A stretch of DNA of 64,000 bases from NCBI GenBank assembly GCA_051010015.1, contig JBPCVZ010000098.1:26653-90652 (forward strand), in the 5' to 3' direction. The translations under genes were made by a program, and so were the position numbers. This document shows, one piece after another, positions 54,197-61,214 of this stretch. This stretch comes from CAJQQK01 sp051010015 (GTDB taxonomy: Bacteria; Pseudomonadota; Alphaproteobacteria; Rhizobiales; Hyphomicrobiaceae). Numbering within the stretch: position 1 is the stretch's first letter; each line of letters opens with the position of its first letter. The notes beneath the pieces are model-generated. The model was not told the DNA's origin. It made no database searches and saw only the letters and a program-made list of their open reading frames with translations.

Positions 54197-55904
54197 TGAA
54201 TTTGATACTGAATTCGTTCGGGAACGGGTGAGCCGCTTTCGTGCGCAAATTGAACGACGAGTTTCTGGCGCACTGACGGAGGACGAGTTCAAGCCATTGC
54301 GCCTGCAGAATGGGCTCTATCTGCAACTCCACGCCTATATGCTACGCGTCGCGATTCCCTATGGCACGCTGAATGGCGCACAGATGCGTCAACTGGCCAT
54401 GATCGCCGAGCGTTGGGATCGCGGCTTTGGACATTTTACAACGCGGCAGAATATCCAGTTCAACTGGATCAAGTTGCGCGATGCGGCGGATATCCTTTCT
54501 GCGCTGGCAGATGTCGGGATGCACGCCATTCAGACTTCTGGAAACTGCATACGCAATGTTACGGCAGATCATTTCTCTGGCGCCGCAAGGGATGAAATCG
54601 AAGATCCGCGACCAACGGCGGAGTTACTCCGGCAATGGTCGACAGATCATCCCGAGTTTGCCTTCCTACCGCGAAAGTTCAAGATCGCGGTAACTGGTTC
54701 GCCCAATGACCGTGCCGTTACCAAGGCGCACGATATTGGCCTGCGCATGCAGAGAAACGAGCGGGGCGATGTCGGGTATGAAGTGATCGTAGGTGGTGGC
54801 CTGGGACGTACACCAATCGTTGGCAAGGTGGTCCGCGAATTCGTGAAAAAGGCCGATCTGCTGACCTACGTCGAAGCAATCCTTCGCGTCTACAATCTCT
54901 TCGGTCGACGCGACAACAAATACAAGGCCCGGATCAAGATTCTCGTCCAGGAAACCGGACTCGATGATTTCCGATCGCAGGTTGAGAATGAGTTTCAAGC
55001 GCTAAAATCTCTCAACAACGGAGCTGCCGTCGATCCATCGGAACGAGTACGCATCGAGGAATATTTCGCGCCGCCGGCCTATAAAACGATCGACGAAACC
55101 GACACGACCTTTAAGTCAGCGCTCAGTGCTGACAGTGCTTTTCGCGAGTGGGTCGAGCGCAACCTTTCGGAGCATAGACAACCGGAATATACGATCGTGA
55201 CGGTGTCGCTGAAATCGATCGGCGCGGTTCCTGGCGATGCGAGTGCCGATCAAATGCGTGCTGTCGCGGATATTGCGGAATCGTTTGCCCACAATGAGAT
55301 TCGCATTAGTCACGAGCAGAACGTCGTGCTTCCGCACGTGCGCAAACGCGACCTTCCAGAAATCTTTGCTCGCTTGCAACAGGCCGGTCTCGCGGAGGCC
55401 AACGTCGGCTTGATCAGCGATATCATCGCTTGCCCGGGCATGGACTACTGCGCTTTGGCGACAGCACGTTCGATTCCTATCGCTCAGAACATTGCACGTC
55501 ATTTCTCCGATCCCTCATATGCCAAAACGATTGGAGAAATGAAGATCAAGATCTCAGGTTGCGTGAATGCGTGCGGGCACCATCACGTCGGTCACATAGG
55601 TATTTTAGGGCTCGATAGAGGGGGCGTGGAGAACTATCAGATCACCCTCGGCGGAGACCATACCGAGGCAATGACGATTGGCGAGCGTGCCGGTCGAGGT
55701 TTTGCCGCCGACGAAGTCGTGCCCGCCATTCAAAGGCTCATAGATGCGTACTTGGCGCGGCGATCCGGTCCCGATGAGACGTTTCTGATGGCTTATCGGC
55801 GGTTAGGAGCAGGGCCCTTTAAAACCGCGCTTTATCCCGACAAACAGCCTTTGCCGAAGGGCACGCAATCCGAGTGTGCCAGCTTCGCAGGAGCTGCCGG
55901 CTGA
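54183..55904 (+). CDS. cysI: Assimilatory sulfite (or nitrite) reductase, sirohaem/4Fe-4S
   Basis: A 573 aa enzyme reducing sulfite to sulfide with six electrons. Start ATG 54183 gives MYRYDEFDTEFVRERV. It has TTRQNIQFNWIKL, QTSGNCIRNVT, and the cofactor ligands in CPGMDYC (Cys 417, 423) and CVNACGHH (Cys 460, 464), the C-x5-C ... C-x3-C pattern. Nitrite reductases share this fold; the cysG-DUF2849 context and DUF934 downstream favour sulfite. Electrons probably come from the reductase encoded next. Confidence 0.88.
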   Translation: MYRYDEFDTEFVRERVSRFRAQIERRVSGALTEDEFKPLRLQNGLYLQLHAYMLRVAIPYGTLNGAQMRQLAMIAERWDRGFGHFTTRQNIQFNWIKLRDAADILSALADVGMHAIQTSGNCIRNVTADHFSGAARDEIEDPRPTAELLRQWSTDHPEFAFLPRKFKIAVTGSPNDRAVTKAHDIGLRMQRNERGDVGYEVIVGGGLGRTPIVGKVVREFVKKADLLTYVEAILRVYNLFGRRDNKYKARIKILVQETGLDDFRSQVENEFQALKSLNNGAAVDPSERVRIEEYFAPPAYKTIDETDTTFKSALSADSAFREWVERNLSEHRQPEYTIVTVSLKSIGAVPGDASADQMRAVADIAESFAHNEIRISHEQNVVLPHVRKRDLPEIFARLQQAGLAEANVGLISDIIACPGMDYCALATARSIPIAQNIARHFSDPSYAKTIGEMKIKISGCVNACGHHHVGHIGILGLDRGGVENYQITLGGDHTEAMTIGERAGRGFAADEVVPAIQRLIDAYLARRSGPDETFLMAYRRLGAGPFKTALYPDKQPLPKGTQSECASFAGAAG

Positions 55905-55940
55905 CGCTCCCCGCGGCAACAACCAACGGAGGAATTTTCT

Positions 55941-57161
55941 ATGCAAACAATCTCGACAGAAGGCTTCGGGTTGCTGCAAGCCGATGCGACGGGCGATTCA
56001 AATGGGGTGGCCAAGGCCGGACATCTTGTCCTTTCCGCAGAAACCGATATCACCAGCATTCAGGACAGGCTTGATTGCATCGAACGCATTATCGTGTGCT
56101 TTGACACGTTTGACGACGGACGTGGGTTCTCGCTGGCGCGCCGATTGAGGAACATCGGCTATCGTGGGCACCTGCGAGCAACCGGCCATGTGATTTCCGA
56201 TCAGTTCCGTTACGCGCTCGAGTGCGGCTTTGACGACGTTCAAATCAGCAACGAACTTGCAGCACGTCAGTCGGAAACGGAGTGGCTTGCCGGATTGGGT
56301 CGTGCTGCCAGCTATCGAGAAAAACTACGTGGACATGGCATTGCAACGGCGACGCCCGAAACGTCCATTGCCCCGGTCTATCAATCGCGGGCCGGCATTT
56401 TCGAGCAACGCGTGACGCATGTCGAGCACTTCACCGACGGCCTTTTCAGCTTCCGAATGACGCGCCCGCCGAGCTTCCGGTTCCGCTCAGGTGAATTCGC
56501 CATGATCGGATTGCCGAACGCGGCGCGGCCAATTTTTCGGGCCTACTCCATCGCAAGTCCGGCGTGGGATGATGAACTGGAGTTCTATTCGATCAAAGTG
56601 CCGAACGGGCCATTCACGCAAAATCTCCAGCACATTACCGTTGGCGATGCCATCTTGTTGAAGAAAAAGACAACTGGCACGTTGGTTCTCGACGCGCTGC
56701 TGCCCGGGCGGCGTCTCTTTCTTTTTGCCACCGGCACCGGCATTGCGCCATTTGCATCGATCGTTCGCGATTCCGAGACTTATGAGAAATATGACCACGT
56801 TGTGCTCACACACACATGCCGATCCGCTGCCGAACTGACCTGGGGCAACAATCTGGTGGCGAACCTGGCCAACGATCCCATGGTCGGCAACCTGATCCGC
56901 GAGGACCGCCTATTGTACGTCACCAGTTTGACCCGGGAACCACATCACACCAATGGCCGCATCACGCGGCTGATCCGCAGCGGTGCGCTTTTCGACAGGC
57001 ATCAGCTTGCGCAAATCGACCCGGAGCTTGACCGTGCAATGGTTTGCGGTTCGCATGGCTTGCTTAACGATTTGAGTGCTATCGTCGAAGAAATCGGTCT
57101 TCGCGAAGGCAGTAACGCTCGCCCCGGCACGTACGTCGTCGAAAGGGCGTTCGCGGATTGA
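55941..57161 (+). CDS. DUF934 - ferredoxin-NADP reductase fusion
   Basis: A 406 aa protein. The N-terminal part (about 45-140) is DUF934: CFDTFDDGRGFSLARRLR, GYRGHLRATGHVISDQFRYA, CGFDDVQ. The C-terminal part (about 155-406) is an FNR-type FAD/NADP domain with RAYSIASP, FATGTGIAPFASIVR, and THTCRSAAELTW. In many relatives these are two genes in the sulfite reductase operon; here they are one polypeptide. It likely delivers NADPH electrons to the CysI. GGAGG is upstream of ATG 55941. No cysH gene is in this operon. Confidence 0.85.
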   Translation: MQTISTEGFGLLQADATGDSNGVAKAGHLVLSAETDITSIQDRLDCIERIIVCFDTFDDGRGFSLARRLRNIGYRGHLRATGHVISDQFRYALECGFDDVQISNELAARQSETEWLAGLGRAASYREKLRGHGIATATPETSIAPVYQSRAGIFEQRVTHVEHFTDGLFSFRMTRPPSFRFRSGEFAMIGLPNAARPIFRAYSIASPAWDDELEFYSIKVPNGPFTQNLQHITVGDAILLKKKTTGTLVLDALLPGRRLFLFATGTGIAPFASIVRDSETYEKYDHVVLTHTCRSAAELTWGNNLVANLANDPMVGNLIREDRLLYVTSLTREPHHTNGRITRLIRSGALFDRHQLAQIDPELDRAMVCGSHGLLNDLSAIVEEIGLREGSNARPGTYVVERAFAD

Positions 57162-57205
57162 GCAAGGAGCCATTGATCAGGTAAACACCTTGCGGCAAAC
57201 CAATG

Positions 57206-57964
57206 TCAGTTTTTCTTTTTCTTGTTGGGCGTCTCGTCAGAACCGAAGCTTGAAAACAGCGCCGACAGCGGCATCGAATCGCTGACGCCGTTGTAGGTCC
57301 TAACGACCCGCACCCGGGTGCCGATTCGAGTGATTTTGGCGAGATGCACCACGTGCTTGTTCATCATCCGAAAACAGCCCGAGGACGACGCGCGTCCGAT
57401 CGAGCGCTTATTGTTGGTGCCATGGATGCGATAAATTGAACTACCGAGGTAAAGCGCCTTGGCGCCCAGGGGATTGATAACTCCACCGGACACAGTGATC
57501 GGAAGGCCCGGTTGGCGGCGGCGCATTTCGGCCGGTGGCGTCCAAGAAGGCCATGACTTGATCCGGCTGATCCGCTCTGTTCCGGTCCAAGTGAACCCTT
57601 GGCGCCCGACCGAGATCGGATAGGAATACGCACGGTCTCCAGGCAGGACGTAGTAGAGCTTGCGCCCTTTGGTGTCGACAATGATTGTACCCGGGCGCTC
57701 TTTCTTGTCGAGGTAGACGATGTCCGGTTTCTCGGGCTGAATGTCTGGCCTCGCGCCGCCCTTCATGTAGCGTGGATACTTGACTTTGTAGGATTTGCGC
57801 CGGGCGGACCGCTCCGCCGCGCGCGCGGCGCGCTGGCGCTCAAGGTCGCTTTCGAAGACGGGATTGCCATTGTCCCACCCGGCCATGGCGGGTTGATCGT
57901 GCACAAGCAGCATGCCGGCGGCGGCAGCCAGGGAACAAAGCAGGGATGTGCCGCGAGCCCTCAT
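57206..57964 (-). CDS. L,D-transpeptidase (YkuD family)
   Basis: A 252 aa exported peptidoglycan-crosslinking enzyme. Signal peptide to about PAMAG. The YkuD domain has ERPGTIIVDTKGRKLYYV, GVINPLGAKALYLG and the active site IHGTNNKRSIGRASSSGCFRM split as HGT and SSGCFR with catalytic Cys. A charged Arg/Lys-rich stretch (about 38-70) precedes the domain. GAGGAGAA lies before ATG 57964. It converges with the sulfite operon. Confidence 0.9.
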   Translation of the reverse strand: MRARGTSLLCSLAAAAGMLLVHDQPAMAGWDNGNPVFESDLERQRAARAAERSARRKSYKVKYPRYMKGGARPDIQPEKPDIVYLDKKERPGTIIVDTKGRKLYYVLPGDRAYSYPISVGRQGFTWTGTERISRIKSWPSWTPPAEMRRRQPGLPITVSGGVINPLGAKALYLGSSIYRIHGTNNKRSIGRASSSGCFRMMNKHVVHLAKITRIGTRVRVVRTYNGVSDSMPLSALFSSFGSDETPNKKKKN

Positions 57965-58203
57965 TGTGTCTTCTCCTCACGAATCGTCAGTCAGGCAAGC
58001 AAATCAGCCTCATACCTAGTCGATCAAATCAGTCCCCGGCAAGGGTGCGTTATGGATAGATTGCTGCCTGAGGATAACAGGACGACCGGGTGTGTCGTAT
58101 TTGCACAGGTTCGATGTATGTTCATCAATCGTTGTCCCCCCGGCATCGCCTATGTAAGTTTCCCCGATCGAACAAGCCATTGCATGTTGAGAGAGTTGAA
58201 CAG

Positions 58204-59637
58204 ATGACCCTACCGGACACCGGCCTTGTCGCGATCGTCAAGCGAGATTGCGAAACCTGCGTGATGACCGAGCCGGTCCTGGCTGCGCTTGCGGAGGCCG
58301 GGTCGCTGACCGTCTTCACCCAGGACGATCCGGCGTTTCCGCAGAGCGTGCCGCACGAGTATGACTCGACGCTCGATGTTTCCCATAAACTCAAGGTCGA
58401 AGTAGTGCCGACGCTGTTGCGCCGAGAGGGCGGTCGCGAGGTTGCCCGCACGTTCGGTTGGAACAAAACAGAGTGGCGCAAACTCACCGGCGAGGACAAT
58501 CTCGGTGATGACCTGCCCGATCTGCGCCCTGGCTGTGGTGCCAAGAACGTAGAGCCCGGAATCATCGAGGACCTGCTGGTGCGCCACGGCGAAACCGGGC
58601 TGCACAGTCGGCGGATCGAACTCGGCGCGCAAGAAGATGAGATCGAGGCGCTGTTCGAGCGCGGTTGGTCGGACGGCCTGCCGGTGGTGCCGCCGACCGA
58701 AGCGCGGGTGTTGCGCATGCTCGATGGTACTACGCGCGACCCCAAGGAGGTAATCGGCAAGATACCAAGCGATCTGGCCGACTGTACGGTTGAAAAGGTC
58801 GCGATCAATGCTGTCATGGCCGGTTGTAAACCGGAATACATGCCGGTCGTGCTGGCCGCGGTCGAGGCCGTTCTCGAAGAGCCGTTCGCCATGCACGGCG
58901 TCTTGGCGACGACGATGTATGTCGCCCCCGTTGTGATCGTCAACGGCCCGATCCGGCGCTCGATCGGCATGAACGCCAAGGGCAATGCGCTGGGCCAGGG
59001 GTTCCGCGCCAACAATACGATCGGGCGGGCACTGCAACTCGTGATCCGAAATGTGGGCGGCGGCCGACCGCAGGAGGTCGACCGCGCCACGCTCGGCAAT
59101 CCCGGCAAGCTGACGTTCTGCATCGCCGAGGACGAGGAGAACTCGAGCTGGGAGTCGCTGGCGACCGAACGCGGCATAGCGGCGGGCAAGAGCGCCGTCA
59201 CCGTATTTGCCGGCTACGGCGTGCAGGGCATCGTCGATCAAAAGGCGCGCGACCCGGAAAGCCTGGCGCAATCGTTCGCCGAGTGCCTCAAGGGGTTGCA
59301 GCATCCCAAACTCTATGGCGGCGCCGATGCGCTCATCGTCGTGTGCCCGGAACACGAACGCACGTTCCGTGAGGCCGGCTGGAGCAAGGCCAAGCTGTAC
59401 GAGGAGCTGTATGCGCGCGCGCAACGCCCGGCCGACGAAATCCTGCCCGGCGTCGATGGCATGGCGGAGGGGACAAGCGCCTTCGCTCCTGGTACCATGG
59501 CGCGCAAGTTCCGCGACGGCGGCTTGATGATCGTGCGCGCCGGCGGCGGCGCCGGCATGTTCAGCGGCATTGTTACCGGCTGGCTCGCCAGCGGAGAAAA
59601 AGGTTCTGCACCGGTCACAAAGGAGATCACGCTTTGA
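58204..59637 (+). CDS. UGSC-selenoprotein partner: thioredoxin-like N-terminal domain plus conserved unknown domain
   Basis: A 477 aa protein from ATG 58204. The first 100 residues look like a thioredoxin fold with a CETC pair (Cys 16, Cys 19; VAIVKRDCETCVMTEPVL). A second domain starts near residue 140 at LFERGWSDGLPVVPPTEARV and runs to the end with ADCTVEKVAINAVMAGCKPEYM and GGGAGMFSG. I do not know a function for this domain. Its TGA overlaps the TTG start of the selenoprotein gene, so the two are translationally coupled and likely work together, perhaps as a thiol/selenol redox or detoxification pair. Confidence 0.75.
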   Translation: MTLPDTGLVAIVKRDCETCVMTEPVLAALAEAGSLTVFTQDDPAFPQSVPHEYDSTLDVSHKLKVEVVPTLLRREGGREVARTFGWNKTEWRKLTGEDNLGDDLPDLRPGCGAKNVEPGIIEDLLVRHGETGLHSRRIELGAQEDEIEALFERGWSDGLPVVPPTEARVLRMLDGTTRDPKEVIGKIPSDLADCTVEKVAINAVMAGCKPEYMPVVLAAVEAVLEEPFAMHGVLATTMYVAPVVIVNGPIRRSIGMNAKGNALGQGFRANNTIGRALQLVIRNVGGGRPQEVDRATLGNPGKLTFCIAEDEENSSWESLATERGIAAGKSAVTVFAGYGVQGIVDQKARDPESLAQSFAECLKGLQHPKLYGGADALIVVCPEHERTFREAGWSKAKLYEELYARAQRPADEILPGVDGMAEGTSAFAPGTMARKFRDGGLMIVRAGGGAGMFSGIVTGWLASGEKGSAPVTKEITL

Positions 59638-60155
59638 CCACCATACTCGATCCCACGGCCGAACGGTCCATCGCGGCGCGGCCGCGGCTGGCACGGCCGG
59701 ATAGCCTCGATGGCTTGCGAGTCGGCCTGCTCGACATTGCCAAGACCAAAGGCGACATCTTCCTTGATCGCCTCGAGCAGCGGCTCACCGAGCGCGGCCT
59801 CGAAGTGAAGCGCTATGCCAAACCGACCAATACGCGGCCGGCGCCGACACCACTTGCCCAGCAGATCGCGAGCGAAGTGGATGTCGTCATCGAAGCGTTG
59901 AGCGATTGAGGCTCGTGCACGTCGTGCTGTACGCATGACATGGCAGACCTTGAAAGCCGCGGCATCCCGGTCGTCGGAATTGCGACGACCGAGTTCGAGC
60001 AGGCCGCCGAAGCCCAGGCCAAGGCGTTGGGCACCGATCCGGCCTACGTGTTCGTGCCGCATCCGATCCAGGACCGCAGCAATGACGAACTGCATGCGCT
60101 GGCCGATGCCTACCTCGACGAGATGGTCAAAGGCCTGGTCAAGGCGCAGGCCTGA
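59634..60155 (+). CDS. UGSC family selenoprotein with in-frame UGA (Sec 92)
   Basis: One 173-residue protein read through the TGA at 59907-59909. Before it: LDGLRVGLLDIAKTKGDIF and a helix to VVIEALSD. The TGA is followed in frame by Gly-Ser-Cys-Thr-Ser-Cys-Cys, then MADLESRGIPVVGIATTEFE and PHPIQDRSNDELHALAD to TGA 60153-60155. This is the UGSC motif, where Sec (or Cys in relatives) precedes Gly-Ser-Cys. A hairpin at 59921-59939 has the position of a bacterial SECIS. It starts at TTG 59634 with AAGGAG upstream, overlapping the previous stop. Function unknown; a redox selenolate is likely. selABCD are not in this window. Confidence 0.85.
59907..59909 (+). other. In-frame UGA predicted to encode selenocysteine
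   Basis: Codon 92 of the UGSC protein. The frames on both sides are conserved-looking and in register, and the next three residues are Gly-Ser-Cys. Confidence 0.8.
59921..59939 (+). other. Bacterial SECIS-like hairpin
   Basis: GTCGTGC-TGTAC-GCATGAC: a 7 bp stem (one G-U) with a 5 nt loop holding GU. The stem starts 11 nt and the loop 18 nt after the UGA, in the spacing SelB needs. Confidence 0.6.
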
Positions 60156-60189
60156 ACCATGTGAATTGGGACGGCAATTGAGAACGACG

Positions 60190-60224
60190 ACGCGGCGCTG
60201 GCAACGGCGCCGCGTTGGTTTTTT
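60190..60224 (+). terminator. Rho-independent terminator of the selenoprotein operon
   Basis: Stem ACGCGGCGC / GCGCCGCGT (9 bp) with an 8 nt loop, then TGGTTTTTT. It lies 35 bp after the second TGA, which supports that TGA as the true end of the gene. Confidence 0.85.
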
Positions 60225-60690
60225 GGGCAGAGCAGTCACCGGCGACAATTGCGGTGGAGCCGAGACCCGGTCGCGCTTCGTGCATCATGTCGTGACTCCG
60301 CGCTTCGCACGGGGGCCGCCGAAGGCTTGAGCAGTCAAGGGGTACGGGGCAACAGCACGACCGCATCCGATTTTTATTTTTGAGCGACGTGCTGTCGCCC
60401 CGTGCAGGATTTTGCGCTGAGTCACGCCTCTTTTAAGCTGCGGGCACCTGGGACTCTCACCACAGGCAGGACGGCAGGGCGTCACTATAACGCCGGGCGT
60501 ACGTTGCGCCGGCGCGTGACCTGCAGCCCGTCCCCTCTGATGGTCGCCACCGGTCAGCGGCCCCTTCGTGGACGGGATGAAAAAATTATACTTGACGATG
60601 TCGGGCCGGGGATAAGGGCTGGCCTTGGTTAACGGGGGATGGCGCTGGATCGTGCTTGCTTTAGGCTTGGTTGGCAAAGAGTCAGGTCGG
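60225..60690. other. Intergenic region without gene
   Basis: About 465 bp between the selenoprotein terminator and the GNAT gene. It holds the long inverted repeat at 60344-60403. I see no coding frame with family character. The GNAT promoter must lie here. Confidence 0.45.
60344..60403. repeat. Long near-perfect inverted repeat (hairpin)
   Basis: ACGGGGCAACAGCACG pairs with CGTGCTGTCGCCCCGT over 16 bp with one G-U, around a 28 nt T-rich loop. The size suits a structured RNA, a terminator variant or a repeat-family element. Confidence 0.6.
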
Positions 60691-61209
60691 ATGAATTCTA
60701 CTGTATTGATACGCGCTTTCACGAGCCAAGATGCGGACCAGGTTCGCGACCTGTTTGTCCGGGTCAACCGCCTGTTGGCACCGGCTGACATGAAGCAGGC
60801 CTTCGAAGACTATATCGCCGCCTCGCTGACGGAGGAGATCGAACGCGTCGAGGCGTATTATGGCGATAGAGAGGGCGGGTTCTGGATTGCCGAATTGGAT
60901 CGCCGTCTCGTTGGTATGTTCGGGCTCGAGCCGGCATCCGACAGCGCCATGGAACTGCGCCGCATGTATGTCGACCCGGATGCGCGGCGGCGTGGTATTG
61001 CGCGCGCGATGCTGGACTATGCCGAAGACGAATGTCGGCGGCGCGGGCGCCCGGCGCTGGAGCTGAGTACGTCAGAGCTGCAGAAGGATGCGCTGTCGTT
61101 TTATCGCAGTGCCGGATATCAGCTTGTTCGCGAGGAAGTGGCAACATCCGCCAGCAACAAGACGCTGGGCGGCGGCATTCGTCGCTACCACTTCATCAAA
61201 CGGCTATGA
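60691..61209 (+). CDS. GNAT family N-acetyltransferase
   Basis: A 172 aa acetyl-CoA-dependent acetyltransferase. Start ATG 60691 (MNSTVLIRAFTSQDADQV). The acetyl-CoA site is ELRRMYVDPDARRRGIARAML (motif A with R-R-R-G-I-A), followed by ALELSTSELQKDALSFYRSAGY. The acceptor is unknown. It converges on the next gene with 5 bp between stops. Confidence 0.87.
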   Translation: MNSTVLIRAFTSQDADQVRDLFVRVNRLLAPADMKQAFEDYIAASLTEEIERVEAYYGDREGGFWIAELDRRLVGMFGLEPASDSAMELRRMYVDPDARRRGIARAMLDYAEDECRRRGRPALELSTSELQKDALSFYRSAGYQLVREEVATSASNKTLGGGIRRYHFIKRL

Positions 61210-61214
61210 ACGCA

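Noticed and set aside
58210..59694. A 494-codon open frame on the minus strand
   Set aside because: It lies opposite the UGSC-partner gene, has Arg/Ala/His-rich shadow composition and no family motif; the plus strand has a good start, motifs and operon coupling.
59907..59909. The UGA as an inactivating nonsense mutation
   Set aside because: The UGSC motif, the hairpin position, the intact downstream frame and the terminator after the second stop all favour selenocysteine, although a genome check for sel genes is still decisive.
59940..60155. A separate 71-codon gene starting at ATG 59940
   Set aside because: It is exactly in frame with the upstream part, lacks its own ribosome site, and begins inside the conserved region after the UGSC motif.
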